Assembly: GCA_900555925.1 (NCBI GenBank)
Contig: USMU01000037.1
Span: 1 to 17,670 of the forward strand
DNA length: 17,670 bases
Origin: an uncultured Clostridium sp.
Lineage (GTDB): Bacteria > Bacillota > Clostridia > Christensenellales > Borkfalkiaceae
Direction of reading: 5' to 3'
The notes under the pieces are model-generated. The model did no database searches. It saw only the letters and a list, made by a program, of their open reading frames with translations, and was not told the origin of the DNA. Shown piece by piece: positions 7,583 to 15,013 of the stretch (the first letter of the stretch is position 1; each line of letters starts with the position of its first letter). The position numbers were made by a program, and so were the translations under genes.

Positions 7583-9097
7583 TTATTTCTTCGGCTTCAT
7601 GGTCGGGAAGAGAAGGACGTCACGAATGGTGGAGCTGTCGGTCAAGAGCATGACGAAACGGTCAAGCCCCATGCCCAGTCCGCCCGTCGGGGGAAGTCCG
7701 TATTCGAGCGCGTTGATGAAATCCTCGTCGACCTGTGCGTCTTTGTTTCCTGCGGCGCGCTTGGCCTCCACCTGTTTTAACATTCTTTGTTTCTGGTCGA
7801 TGGGGTCGTTGAGCTCGGAAAAGGCGTTGCCGTATTCGTGTCCGCAAATGAAATACTCGAAACGCTCGGTGAAAGCGGGATCCTCCGCTTTGCGCTTGGC
7901 TAGAGGGGAATTTTCTACGGGATAATCGTAAATAATCGTCGGCTGAACGAGCTTGTCCTCGACAAAGGAGTCGAAAAAGTCGATGAGGACGTGCCCTTTG
8001 GTGGAGTTCTCTCCGTGGGAGAGCTCTACGCCCTTTTCTTTCGCCGCCGCGCGCGCGTCCGCGTCCGATTTCCAATCCGCATAGTCCGCCCCCGAATATT
8101 TTTTGACCGCTTCCGCCATCGTCATCCGCGACCATTCGCCCATGTGGATTTCCGTACCCTGATAAGTAATATCGAGCGTCCCCGCCACTTTCAGCGTGAC
8201 CGTCTTATAAAGATCCTCGATGAGGTCCATCATGTCAAAATAATCGCTGTACGCCTGATACATCTCTATCGACGTAAATTCGGGATTATGGAAAGCGTCC
8301 ATTCCCTCGTTGCGGAAAATTCTGCCCACTTCGTAGACCCGATCCATGCCGCCTACGATCAGGCGCTTCAAATAGAGCTCCGTTTCGATGCGCATATACA
8401 TGTCGATGTCCAGCGCGTTATGGTGCGTCTTGAACGGACGGGCGTCCGCTCCGATTTCCAGCGTCAGAAGAACGGGCGTGTCTACTTCCAGATAGCCCTG
8501 TCCGTCGAGATATGCACGAATCTCTTTGAGAATTTTTGAACGAGTCTCGAATGTCTTTCTCACCTCCCGATTCATGATTAAATCGAGATGGCGGAGACGG
8601 TATTTCAAATCCTGATTTTGCAGCCCGTTATATTTTTCGGGCAGGGGCAGGAGCGCTTTGGAAAGCATGACGAGTTCCGTGACGTGCACCGTCACTTCTC
8701 CCGTCTGCGTCCTGAACACAAAACCTTTGAACCCCACGATGTCCCCGATGTCGTAATCCTTTTTATAGGAAAGATAGTTTTCCTCTCCTATATCCTGTCT
8801 CGTGACGTAAATCTGAATCGAACCGCTCTTGTCCGCTATATGCGAAAATGAAGCCTTCCCCATCACGCGGCGGGACATCATTCTTCCCGCCATCGAAACG
8901 GTCTTTCCTTCATACGCTTCAAAATTCCCTTTCAGCGTTTCGGAATCCGCCGTCACCTCATACTTGGTATGCCCGTAGGGATTCTTGCCCTCCGATTGGA
9001 GTTTTTGCAGCTTGTCGCGGCGGATCTTCGCCTGTTCGATGAGTTGTTCTTCCTCCGCCTGTCCGTCGGGGGCGGAATTTACTTTCTTTTCTTCCAT
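7583..9097 (-). CDS. lysS: Lysyl-tRNA synthetase, class II
   Basis: LysS charges tRNA-Lys with lysine using ATP. The 504-residue protein has an anticodon-binding OB fold (about 67-145) and a class II catalytic core: motif 1 around GYLEVDTPVL (201-210), motif 2 FRNEG...HNPEFTSIE (261-278) and motif 3 GGLGMGLDRFVML (from 472). The lysine-pocket residues of NAFSELND and of IEMYQAY are kept. Some family-typical positions differ: IGADARPF for the usual GGA-ARPF, RIETELYLKR for RIAPELYLKR, and CGHEYGN for GGREIGN. The first 20 residues are an acidic extension. GAGAGGA precedes the ATG. It follows greA by 224 bases, a common pairing in Bacillota, and probably shares its promoter; no T-box leader is visible. 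Confidence 0.96.
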   Translation of the reverse strand: MEEKKVNSAPDGQAEEEQLIEQAKIRRDKLQKLQSEGKNPYGHTKYEVTADSETLKGNFEAYEGKTVSMAGRMMSRRVMGKASFSHIADKSGSIQIYVTRQDIGEENYLSYKKDYDIGDIVGFKGFVFRTQTGEVTVHVTELVMLSKALLPLPEKYNGLQNQDLKYRLRHLDLIMNREVRKTFETRSKILKEIRAYLDGQGYLEVDTPVLLTLEIGADARPFKTHHNALDIDMYMRIETELYLKRLIVGGMDRVYEVGRIFRNEGMDAFHNPEFTSIEMYQAYSDYFDMMDLIEDLYKTVTLKVAGTLDITYQGTEIHMGEWSRMTMAEAVKKYSGADYADWKSDADARAAAKEKGVELSHGENSTKGHVLIDFFDSFVEDKLVQPTIIYDYPVENSPLAKRKAEDPAFTERFEYFICGHEYGNAFSELNDPIDQKQRMLKQVEAKRAAGNKDAQVDEDFINALEYGLPPTGGLGMGLDRFVMLLTDSSTIRDVLLFPTMKPKK

Positions 9098-9173
9098 AGA
9101 TGATCCTCTCTTAGTATGTCTTTACGGGAAAAGGGAACGGCGACGAAACCGCCGAGTTAACAAGTGAATGGGG

Positions 9174-9237
9174 ACGTCGGTTAACGAGAACGTCGGTTAA
9201 CGAAAATGTCAGTTAACGAGAGCGTCGGTTAACCAAA
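9174..9237. repeat. Four tandem 16-bp repeats containing GTTAAC
   Basis: Units at 9174-9189, 9190-9205, 9206-9221 and 9222-9237 follow ACGTCGGTTAACGARA, with one to three substitutions per later copy. A looser relative (GCCGAGTTAACAAGTG) lies at 9151-9166. Each unit carries the palindrome GTTAAC. They fall in the greA-lysS spacer, inside the presumed lysS leader. Confidence 0.9.
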
Positions 9238-9258
9238 ATAACGGCGAAACTCGGAAGG

Positions 9259-9300
9259 GGAAAGCGCGGAAAGGGCGGTTTGCCGCCCGCCGTGCTTTCC
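9259..9300. other. Long hairpin downstream of greA
   Basis: An 11-bp outer stem with one wobble (9259-9269 with 9290-9300, GGAAAGCGCGG on the left) and a 6-bp inner stem GGGCGG/CCGCCC (9273-9278 with 9283-9288) enclose a 4-base loop. There is no clean T run on either strand, so it may be an mRNA processing site or repeat remnant rather than a simple terminator. Confidence 0.6.
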
Positions 9301-9321
9301 GTGCCGAAATTTGTTCGAAAA

Positions 9322-9789
9322 TCAGCTGATTTCGACGATTTTCAGTTTATAGGCTCCGTCGGGAGCGTTGATGAGAACTTCTTCTCCGACCTTATGCTTC
9401 AAGAGCGCCGCGCCCACGGGGGATTCGTTGGAAATTTTGTTGTTCATCGCATCCGATTCCGTGGTGCCCGTCAGCTCGTAGGTTTCGTACTCTTCGAGTT
9501 CCTCGTCGTATACCTTGACGGTGGAACCGATATGCACGAAAGACGTATCGTCGTTCTCTTCGATGATCTGCGCGTTTTTGATTTTGTAGTCGAGCTCTAC
9601 GATCTCGCCTTCGTTGGCGGACTGCTCGTTGCGGGCCGCGTCGTATTCCGCGTTCTCGGAAAGGTCGCCGTGGCTTCTCGCTTCCGAGATGCGTTCGATA
9701 ATCTCCTGGCGTTTGGTGGTCTGCAAGTATTTAAGCCTTTCCACCGCCTCGTCATATCCCTTTTGTGTCATAAAAAATTGGTCAGCCAT
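9322..9789 (-). CDS. greA: Transcription elongation factor GreA
   Basis: GreA enters the secondary channel of RNA polymerase and stimulates cleavage of backtracked RNA. The 155-residue protein has the N-terminal coiled coil (about 1-75) with the tip motif GDLSENAEYDAAR, whose Asp42 and Glu45 are the acidic residues that act at the polymerase active site, and a C-terminal FKBP-like domain (about 80-155) with SPVGAALLKHKVGE. Length is standard. GGAGG lies 7 bases before the ATG. The promoter about 150 bases upstream is a perfect consensus, consistent with strong expression, and the leader contains several hairpins. Confidence 0.97.
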   Translation of the reverse strand: MADQFFMTQKGYDEAVERLKYLQTTKRQEIIERISEARSHGDLSENAEYDAARNEQSANEGEIVELDYKIKNAQIIEENDDTSFVHIGSTVKVYDEELEEYETYELTGTTESDAMNNKISNESPVGAALLKHKVGEEVLINAPDGAYKLKIVEIS

Positions 9790-9859
9790 AAAAAAACCTC
9801 CGTATTATGGTGCTTGCTGTCCGTGCCCGAGGCGCCCGTTTTCCGCAAAAATACATGCA

Positions 9860-9882
9860 AAAAAGCGTTCTCTTCGGGAACG
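9860..9882 (-). terminator. Possible attenuator in the greA leader
   Basis: On the minus strand CGTTC (9882-9878) pairs with GAACG (9870-9866) and is followed by C and six T (9865-9859 region). It lies about 75 bases before the greA start codon. A larger hairpin (CCGTGGCTT/AAGTCACGG, 9895-9919) precedes it. The short stem makes partial termination more likely than a full stop. Confidence 0.4.
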
Positions 9883-9921
9883 TTAAAAATACAACCGTGA
9901 CTTCGTTTCAAAGCCACGGCC

Positions 9922-9939
9922 AAAGTATTTCAATACTTT
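9922..9939. promoter_or_regulatory. Palindrome at the greA transcription start, candidate operator
   Basis: Perfect 8-bp arms AAAGTATT and AATACTTT around two central bases cover the predicted start near 9934. This could be a repressor site or a 5'-terminal hairpin in the RNA. Confidence 0.45.
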
Positions 9940-9940
9940 T

Positions 9941-9969
9941 ATTATACCCTATTTATCGCCCTTTGTCAA
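9941..9969 (-). promoter_or_regulatory. Consensus sigma-A promoter of greA-lysS
   Basis: On the minus strand TTGACA (9964-9969), a 17-base spacer and TATAAT (9941-9946) match the consensus at all twelve positions. Predicted start near 9934, giving a 145-base leader before greA. Confidence 0.92.
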
Positions 9970-9996
9970 TCAAAAAATAACAGGGTAAGACGATAA

Positions 9997-11184
9997 TTAT
10001 TTGAATTGCTTCATAAATTTGGAAATGCGTCGGAAGGCCTCCAAAAGCGCTCCCGTTCCCGTTGCGTAGGAAATCCGCACGCAGTTTTCCCCGAACTTTC
10101 CGAACGCGCTTCCCGGAACGACGGCGACCTTTTGTTCCTTCAAGAGCCTGTTTGCAAATTCCTCGCCCGAAAGAGAGGATTCCTTGACCGAGGGGAACGC
10201 ATAAAACGCGCCGTGCGGGGGAAAACAGGTCAGCCCCGCTCCGCGGAGCGCCTCCAATACGAAACGGCGCCTGCGGTCGTACGAGTCCCGCATTTCCTCC
10301 ACCGCCGCAAAGTCGTCGGAAAAGCCGTCCTTTAACGCTTCTATCGCCGCATACTGCGCCGTGATGGGCGCGCACAGTACGGTGTATTGATGAATCTTGA
10401 AAACGGCGAGGTCGATGTCCGCGGGCGCGCAGACGTATCCGAGGCGCCAGCCCGTCATTGCGAACGCTTTGGAAAATCCGCCCACGTATACCGTGCGCTC
10501 CTTCATTCCGGGCAGAGACGCAAAGGAAACATGCTTTTGCCCGTAGGTCAGCTCCGCATAAATTTCGTCCGACACGACGAGAAGGTCGTGCTTTTCGACC
10601 ACGGCCGCGATTTTTTCGAGCGCCGCTCTGTCCGCGATCGCGCCCGTCGGGTTATTCGGATAGGTGAGAATGAGAATCTTGGAACGGGGCGTGATCGCCG
10701 CTTCCAATGCTTCTTGCGTCGGCAGGAATCCGTCCTCCTCCCTGCATTCCACCGCGACGGGCACCCCGTCCGAAAGCAGCGCGCACGGCGCATAGGATAC
10801 ATAGGCGGGGTCGGGAATGAGTATTTCGTCGCCCGGCTCCGTGCACGCCCTCAAAACGAGGTCGATCGCCTCGCTGGCGCCTACCGTCACGAGAATATGC
10901 TTCGGGTCATAGGTGAGCGAAAAACGGGTTTCGAGATAGCGCGAAATCAACTCCAAAAGGGGCGCCATGCCGCGGTTTGCCGTGTACTGCGTGTAACCCT
11001 TCTGAATGGAAGAAATCGCCGCCGAACGCACCGGCCACGGCGTCACGAAATCCGGTTCGCCTACGCCGAGGGAAATCGCGCCTTCCGTCTCGCGCACGAT
11101 ATCGAAAAATTTCCGGATTCCGCTCGGCTGTAAAATTCTGGTTTTTTGGTTTACAAAATTGCGCATATAATTATATTTACGCAT
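9997..11184 (-). CDS. Class I/II PLP-dependent aminotransferase (AlaT/PatA-like)
   Basis: A fold-type I aminotransferase that probably moves the amino group of alanine, aspartate or aromatic amino acids to a keto acid. Visible features are PSGIRKFFD near the N-terminus, ISLGVGEPDF, YPNNPTGA, the VSDEIYAELTYG segment whose Asp and Tyr contact PLP, and GGFSKAFAMTGWRLGY with the Schiff-base Lys at residue 239 of this form. A C-terminal CVRISYATG supplies the substrate-binding Arg. Length fits AlaT-like enzymes. Three starts are possible: 11205, 11184 (overlapping the regulator's stop as ATGCGTAA) and 11166; none has a Shine-Dalgarno site. The overlapping start suggests translational coupling. 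The Lrp-type regulator directly upstream recalls Bacillus alaR-alaT (yugG-yugH). Confidence 0.9.
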   Translation of the reverse strand: MRKYNYMRNFVNQKTRILQPSGIRKFFDIVRETEGAISLGVGEPDFVTPWPVRSAAISSIQKGYTQYTANRGMAPLLELISRYLETRFSLTYDPKHILVTVGASEAIDLVLRACTEPGDEILIPDPAYVSYAPCALLSDGVPVAVECREEDGFLPTQEALEAAITPRSKILILTYPNNPTGAIADRAALEKIAAVVEKHDLLVVSDEIYAELTYGQKHVSFASLPGMKERTVYVGGFSKAFAMTGWRLGYVCAPADIDLAVFKIHQYTVLCAPITAQYAAIEALKDGFSDDFAAVEEMRDSYDRRRRFVLEALRGAGLTCFPPHGAFYAFPSVKESSLSGEEFANRLLKEQKVAVVPGSAFGKFGENCVRISYATGTGALLEAFRRISKFMKQFK

Positions 11185-11665
11185 GTACGGAAAGTCTTTT
11201 GTCATGGAGACGTTCCGTAAGAACTCCTTCTATTTTATACTTTTTCAAAATGAAGTGGGTCGCCGTACTCAGCACCCCTTCAAACGTCGAAATACACTCC
11301 GACACGAACCGCGCGACCTTTCTGAGCGACGCTCCCTCTACGAATACCGCCAGATCATAACCGCCGCTCATGAGATATACGCCCTTGACTTCGGAATATT
11401 CCGCGATCCGTCGGGCAATTCCGTCGAAGCCTTCGCCCTTTTTCGGGGCGACTTTGACCTCTATGAGCGCCTCTACCCGCCTTTCGTCCTGTTCGTCCGT
11501 GTGGACGATCGTCATATATTTGACGATATAGCCCCGCTCTTCCAAAGAACGTATGAGAGAAGAGATTTTTTCCGGCTCCTCCTGCAACATGGAAGCGATT
11601 GCTTCGGGCGTCAGCCGCGCATCGGCCGAAAGAATGGAGAGAACGGATTTTTCAAGTTCCGTCAT
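11177..11665 (-). CDS. Lrp/AsnC-family transcriptional regulator
   Basis: A 162-residue regulator with an N-terminal winged helix (about 1-60: TELEKSVLSILSADARLT, then a recognition region before RSLEERGYIVKY) and a C-terminal RAM/AsnC domain (about 65-145) with VYLMSGGYDLAVFV, the amino-acid-binding segment of this family. Such proteins form octamers whose DNA binding responds to amino acids. Overlap with the aminotransferase suggests that it controls that gene and itself, as AlaR does in Bacillus; this is inference. GAGGAGG precedes the ATG at good spacing. The 85-residue gene ends 31 bases upstream, and no promoter is obvious in that gap. Confidence 0.9.
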   Translation of the reverse strand: MTELEKSVLSILSADARLTPEAIASMLQEEPEKISSLIRSLEERGYIVKYMTIVHTDEQDERRVEALIEVKVAPKKGEGFDGIARRIAEYSEVKGVYLMSGGYDLAVFVEGASLRKVARFVSECISTFEGVLSTATHFILKKYKIEGVLTERLHDKRLSVHA

Positions 11666-11696
11666 AAAAGTTTCCTCCTCAATATATAAGTATTGC

Positions 11697-11954
11697 TTAT
11701 AAAATTATGTTTTCGAGAAACAGCTGGTCGTAGTCGAATTCCTCTATGAAATCGCGGGAAGTGAACTTGACGTGATTGAATTTCGCAAAGTTGAAAATAT
11801 GCGTCTTCAACAGCACGGGCGTGGGGATATCCAGCTCGTGGCAGATGTCCGCGAGATAGTCGAAAAAGCGGGAATACGTGAGACGTTCCTCTTTCTCATA
11901 GACGAATTGTTTTCGGATTTTTCCTGCGGTAATGAGTTTTGCCCAAATCTTCAT
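11697..11954 (-). CDS. Small protein of unknown function (85 residues)
   Basis: I do not recognise a named family. The product has a basic N-terminal strand (MKIWAKLITAGKIRKQFVYE), a central helix with SRFFDYLADICHELDIPTPV and an aromatic C-terminal half ending DYDQLFLENIIL. There is no signal peptide or membrane segment. An upstream in-frame ATG at 12023 would read through a terminator and a promoter, so I take ATG 11954, which gives a compact 85-residue protein. It has no Shine-Dalgarno site because the -10 box lies just 6 bases before the ATG, so the mRNA should begin at or next to the start codon. It appears to be the first gene of a transcript with the Lrp regulator and the aminotransferase. 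Confidence 0.75.
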   Translation of the reverse strand: MKIWAKLITAGKIRKQFVYEKEERLTYSRFFDYLADICHELDIPTPVLLKTHIFNFAKFNHVKFTSRDFIEEFDYDQLFLENIIL

Positions 11955-11960
11955 ACTTCT

Positions 11961-11989
11961 ATTATACAGGAAATTCCCGAAAAAGTAAA
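11961..11989 (-). promoter_or_regulatory. Promoter predicting a leaderless mRNA
   Basis: On the minus strand TTTACT (11984-11989), a 17-base spacer and TATAAT (11961-11966). The ATG follows 6 bases after the -10 box, so the start should fall on or beside the A of the ATG. The -35 box abuts the T run of the upstream terminator. Confidence 0.75.
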
Positions 11990-12020
11990 CAAAAAAAGGG
12001 CACTTGAAAAAATGCCCTTT
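11990..12020 (-). terminator. Terminator of the ArsR-SdpI-ABC operon
   Basis: An 8-bp stem AAAGGGCA/TGCCCTTT (11995-12002 with 12013-12020) with a 10-base loop is followed on the minus strand by a run of seven T counted from the stem base. Confidence 0.85.
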
Positions 12021-12245
12021 CATCCGTTGCCGCCCTTTTTCAACGGGTGTGCCGCGGTTATTGAAAAATCGCGGCTGTTCGTTGGACCATGTTTAACAGG
12101 GAGTGATACGGCCGCGGTTGTCCGTTAACCATGGTTGGCGGGGACTGAGACTCTGCGTCACGCCCGTTGAACCGCATGGTGGCGGGTGTACCGACGCACC
12201 GCGACAACTTATTGAATGCGTTGCGGTTATCGGCGCGATGATTGA
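12021..12245. other. Hairpin-rich intergenic spacer after the permease gene
   Basis: No gene is visible. The stretch holds several palindromes: AACCATGGTT (12127-12136) inside a longer wobble-paired hairpin at 12122-12141, and recurring words such as CCGCGGTT and GCGGTTAT near 12051, 12111 and 12222. It shares the GTTAAC word with the repeats near lysS. It looks like degraded repetitive DNA in the 3' untranslated region of the ABC operon. Confidence 0.5.
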
Positions 12246-13421
12246 TTATTTATTGAACATGATTTTTTCGTTGTCGAACATCTTTGCGAGTGCGAACGCG
12301 AGCAGCAGCGCCACGACGAGATTGGACGCGATGGTGATGATTACGTTCAGCGGCGACGCGGCGAACGAGAAGATTCCGCTCATGGCGCGGGCGCTGTTAT
12401 AGAGGGGAATGAGGTACCAGAAGAACGCGCCTGCCGAACCCGAAGTGAACATCGTGCTGACGCCCAGAAGCACGACCAGAATCATCAGGGGGCCGATCAT
12501 GTTGGTCGCTTCCTTCACGCTCTTCGCGAACGCGGAGATGAGCGAAATCAGCGCGACGATGACGAGCACCGAAGACAGGACGATTCCGAGGAGCATGATA
12601 TAATCGCTCGCGGTATAGACCGTTGCGCTTATATTGCCAGTGCCTCCCACGAGTTTGGGCAGGGAAAGAATGATTCCCAAAAAGCTGCATATGCCGCTGA
12701 TGAGGGACAACGTACTCAGAGCGATGATTTTCCCGATGGCGATATGGCTGCGCTTGACGGGCGTCACGAGCATGGTCGCAAACGTACCCCGTTCCTTTTC
12801 GCCCGCAATCGATTCCGGTGCAACCGCCATGCAGCCCGAGAACAGGAACACGAGCACGAGCATGGGGCCGATCATAGAGAACATCATTCCCGTGACGTCT
12901 TTATCCGTCGCAAGGTCTCCGTCCAGAGGGTTGCCGATCTGGAACCAGCCTTCCGAGGGCTGCTGGAAGAGTTCGAGCGTCGCAGAAAACAGCTGAAACG
13001 CCGACGAGGATTCCGAACGGACGCTGTTATAGTACAGATCGTATTGGGGAATTTCGTCCGAAGTGTCGTTTTTCACCGCGTTGTATTTTTCTTCGAAATC
13101 CTCCGGAAATACCGCGACGAGGTCGGTTTTCTGATCCTGCACCTGCGTTTTTACGTTCTCCAGATCTTCCGTTGAAGTCTCTATCAGATTGATGTTTTTC
13201 AGCTCCTCGAAGGGGGCTTTGAAAGAATCGGGCATGTTTACCGTATGCACCTGATACACGTAGTTTTCGTCCGTTCCGCCGATTTGGGAAAATATTCCGT
13301 TTCCCAAAAAAGAATAAATCACATAGATGAGCACCCCCGGCAGTATCAGCGCCAGCACCAGCCTTCTGTCCTTGAAAAAGCGGGAAAACTCCTTTTTCAT
13401 GATCGTCCAGATATTTTTCAT
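12246..13421 (-). CDS. ABC-2 type transporter permease (NatB-like)
   Basis: The 391-residue protein has the ABC-2 exporter layout: a basic cytoplasmic N-terminus, a first membrane helix at about 22-42, a large extracellular domain (about 45-175), then five C-terminal helices starting near 178. After the second helix comes the GEKERGTFATMLVTPV segment, the typical coupling region that contacts the ATPase. This is the NatB-type arrangement; NatAB exports sodium in Bacillus, but relatives export peptides and drugs, so the substrate is open. Its ATG overlaps the stop of the ATPase gene (ATGA, 13418-13421), and GGAGG lies close upstream. It is the last gene of the four-gene operon and is followed by a hairpin-rich spacer and a terminator. 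Confidence 0.9.
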   Translation of the reverse strand: MKNIWTIMKKEFSRFFKDRRLVLALILPGVLIYVIYSFLGNGIFSQIGGTDENYVYQVHTVNMPDSFKAPFEELKNINLIETSTEDLENVKTQVQDQKTDLVAVFPEDFEEKYNAVKNDTSDEIPQYDLYYNSVRSESSSAFQLFSATLELFQQPSEGWFQIGNPLDGDLATDKDVTGMMFSMIGPMLVLVFLFSGCMAVAPESIAGEKERGTFATMLVTPVKRSHIAIGKIIALSTLSLISGICSFLGIILSLPKLVGGTGNISATVYTASDYIMLLGIVLSSVLVIVALISLISAFAKSVKEATNMIGPLMILVVLLGVSTMFTSGSAGAFFWYLIPLYNSARAMSGIFSFAASPLNVIITIASNLVVALLLAFALAKMFDNEKIMFNK

Positions 13422-14269
13422 TCCCTGCCTCCTTTCGTCTCCGCGTAAATATCGAAGAATACGTCCTCCAAACCCTTCTCCTTCGTCAGGTTCGCCACGG
13501 TGTCCTCCACCGTCATTTTACCGTCGATGATCACGCCTACGCGGTCGCAGATTTTCTCCACGAGACTGAATATGTGCGTGGAAAGCAGAATGCTCTTCCC
13601 GCGGTTTCTGAGCTCCACCAAAAAGTCGGTGACCGCTTTCGCCGTCAGTACGTCCAGGCCGTTGGTCGGCTCGTCGAAGATAATGAATTCGGGATCGTGC
13701 ACGAGAGAGACCGCGATAGAGGTCTTTTGCTTCATACCCGTGGACAGATCCGCGATTTTCGTCTCCGCGAATTTGTCTATTCCGAAGCGTCCGAACAGCG
13801 TCCTTTTGCGTTCGTCGCGTACCTGGGTTGGGATATTTTGCAATTCGCTGAAAAAGTCGAAAATGTAGTTCGGCGTAAAGAAATCGTCGAGTTTGAGCTC
13901 GCTGGTCAAAAATCCGATTTGCGAACGCACTTTGTCGGGCTGTTTCACGATGCTGTATCCGTTGATGAGCGCGTCGCCCTCGTCGGGACGGATCAGCGTC
14001 GCCAACATTCTCAGCGTCGTGGTTTTACCTGCGCCGTTGGGTCCCAAAAGTCCGTAAATCTCTCCTCGCTTCGCTTTGAAGGAAATCCCGTTTACCGCAA
14101 TCTTTTCTCTGAGCGGCGTCTTTTCTATCTTCCGCTGCTTCGCCGAAAGACGAAACGTCTTTTTGAGGTTCGCGGCAATCAGTACGTCCTCTTTTCCTTC
14201 GCCCGAAAGCGGAGAAGGGGAAAGCTCCGCAAAGGGCTGTTCCTCTGTCAAGGGTTCTGTGTTTTCCAT
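13418..14269 (-). CDS. ABC transporter ATP-binding protein (NatA-like)
   Basis: The nucleotide-binding partner of the permease. The 283-residue protein shows Walker A GPNGAGKTT (76-84), the signature LSTGMKQK (175-182), Walker B FIIFDE (195-200) followed by PTNGLD, and an H-loop STH near 230. The domain starts around residue 28; the first 27 residues are an acidic, proline- and serine-rich extension not needed for the fold. An insertion before the P-loop (LSAKQRKIEKTPLREK) is typical of NatA/CcmA-type exporter ATPases. AGGAG lies 5 bases before the ATG. It begins 18 bases after the SdpI-like gene and overlaps the permease gene by 4 bases. Confidence 0.94.
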   Translation of the reverse strand: MENTEPLTEEQPFAELSPSPLSGEGKEDVLIAANLKKTFRLSAKQRKIEKTPLREKIAVNGISFKAKRGEIYGLLGPNGAGKTTTLRMLATLIRPDEGDALINGYSIVKQPDKVRSQIGFLTSELKLDDFFTPNYIFDFFSELQNIPTQVRDERKRTLFGRFGIDKFAETKIADLSTGMKQKTSIAVSLVHDPEFIIFDEPTNGLDVLTAKAVTDFLVELRNRGKSILLSTHIFSLVEKICDRVGVIIDGKMTVEDTVANLTKEKGLEDVFFDIYAETKGGRE

Positions 14270-14287
14270 AAGTTCTCCTTATATAAT

Positions 14288-15013
14288 TTACAAGTTTTCG
14301 CGGGGCGGCTCCTCTTGCAGAAGAAGCTCGATTTCCCGTTTTTTGAAATGTGAAGTGACGAAAGGCAGGGCAATACACTCTCCTACGATTGATGCCGCCA
14401 GCCAGCCGAACGAAATAAATTCCGTCTTTGCGAAAGTATCCGCCAGCGCGGCAAGGATTTCTCCGATCCCCATAACGACCCAGACTTTGCCCATGACTCT
14501 GTGCGTCTGCGCCCAGACGTAATCGCTGGCGAGCGTCGAGGGCGTCTTGATTCCCAACGTTCCGTTCCGCTTGATTACGGGAAGATAATTCCCCATAATA
14601 ATGAACATCATTCCCATCGGAACGCAAACGAGAATGTAAAGGGGAGCTTCCGCTTTCTGCCCGATTTCACTGACTTTTCCGCACCAGACGAGCATCAGCC
14701 AGCCCATATAACCGATCAGCACCGCGATAAACGTGAGAATGATTTTCAGGGGCTTTCGGTTCTGCGGCTTCTGCCCTTTCCTCACGTTTTCGAATATCAG
14801 TCCGACCGCCGCGAACGGCGGCAGAACAAACGCGGGCAAATACATCCACGGCGAACCTAATTTATCCGCCTCGAATGCCGCGTTGAAATGGACCGCTACC
14901 CGATCGGGCGACAAGCAGATAAAAACAATTCCCAAAACCGCGTTCAGAAGCGTCGCCGCCAGCAATACGACCGGATAAGAAATTTTTTTTGACAAGAAAA
15001 ATTTTTTCTTCAT
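14288..15013 (-). CDS. SdpI-family membrane protein (DUF1648 + SdpI)
   Basis: A 241-residue membrane protein. The N-terminal part is a DUF1648 domain with a first helix (about 14-34) and the motif VAVHFNAAFEADKLGS (39-54). The C-terminal part is an SdpI domain with GNYLPVIKRNGTLGIKTP and DYVWAQTHRVMGK, which match the family pattern closely. Six or seven membrane helices are expected. In Bacillus, SdpI both protects against the SdpC toxin and sequesters the repressor SdpR at the membrane. Here the start overlaps the ArsR stop (ATGA, 15010-15013), the same R-I pairing, but no SdpC-like toxin is in the window. The immunity role is therefore inferred by family only; envelope-stress sensing is an alternative. 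Confidence 0.9.
   Translation of the reverse strand: MKKKFFLSKKISYPVVLLAATLLNAVLGIVFICLSPDRVAVHFNAAFEADKLGSPWMYLPAFVLPPFAAVGLIFENVRKGQKPQNRKPLKIILTFIAVLIGYMGWLMLVWCGKVSEIGQKAEAPLYILVCVPMGMMFIIMGNYLPVIKRNGTLGIKTPSTLASDYVWAQTHRVMGKVWVVMGIGEILAALADTFAKTEFISFGWLAASIVGECIALPFVTSHFKKREIELLLQEEPPRENL

Noticed and set aside
9098..9321. T-box riboswitch before lysS
   Set aside because: No T-box core or specifier-loop layout is visible; the spacer holds repeats and a hairpin instead.
11955..12023. Upstream ATG giving a 108-residue version of the small protein
   Set aside because: It would translate through a terminator stem and the gene's own promoter.
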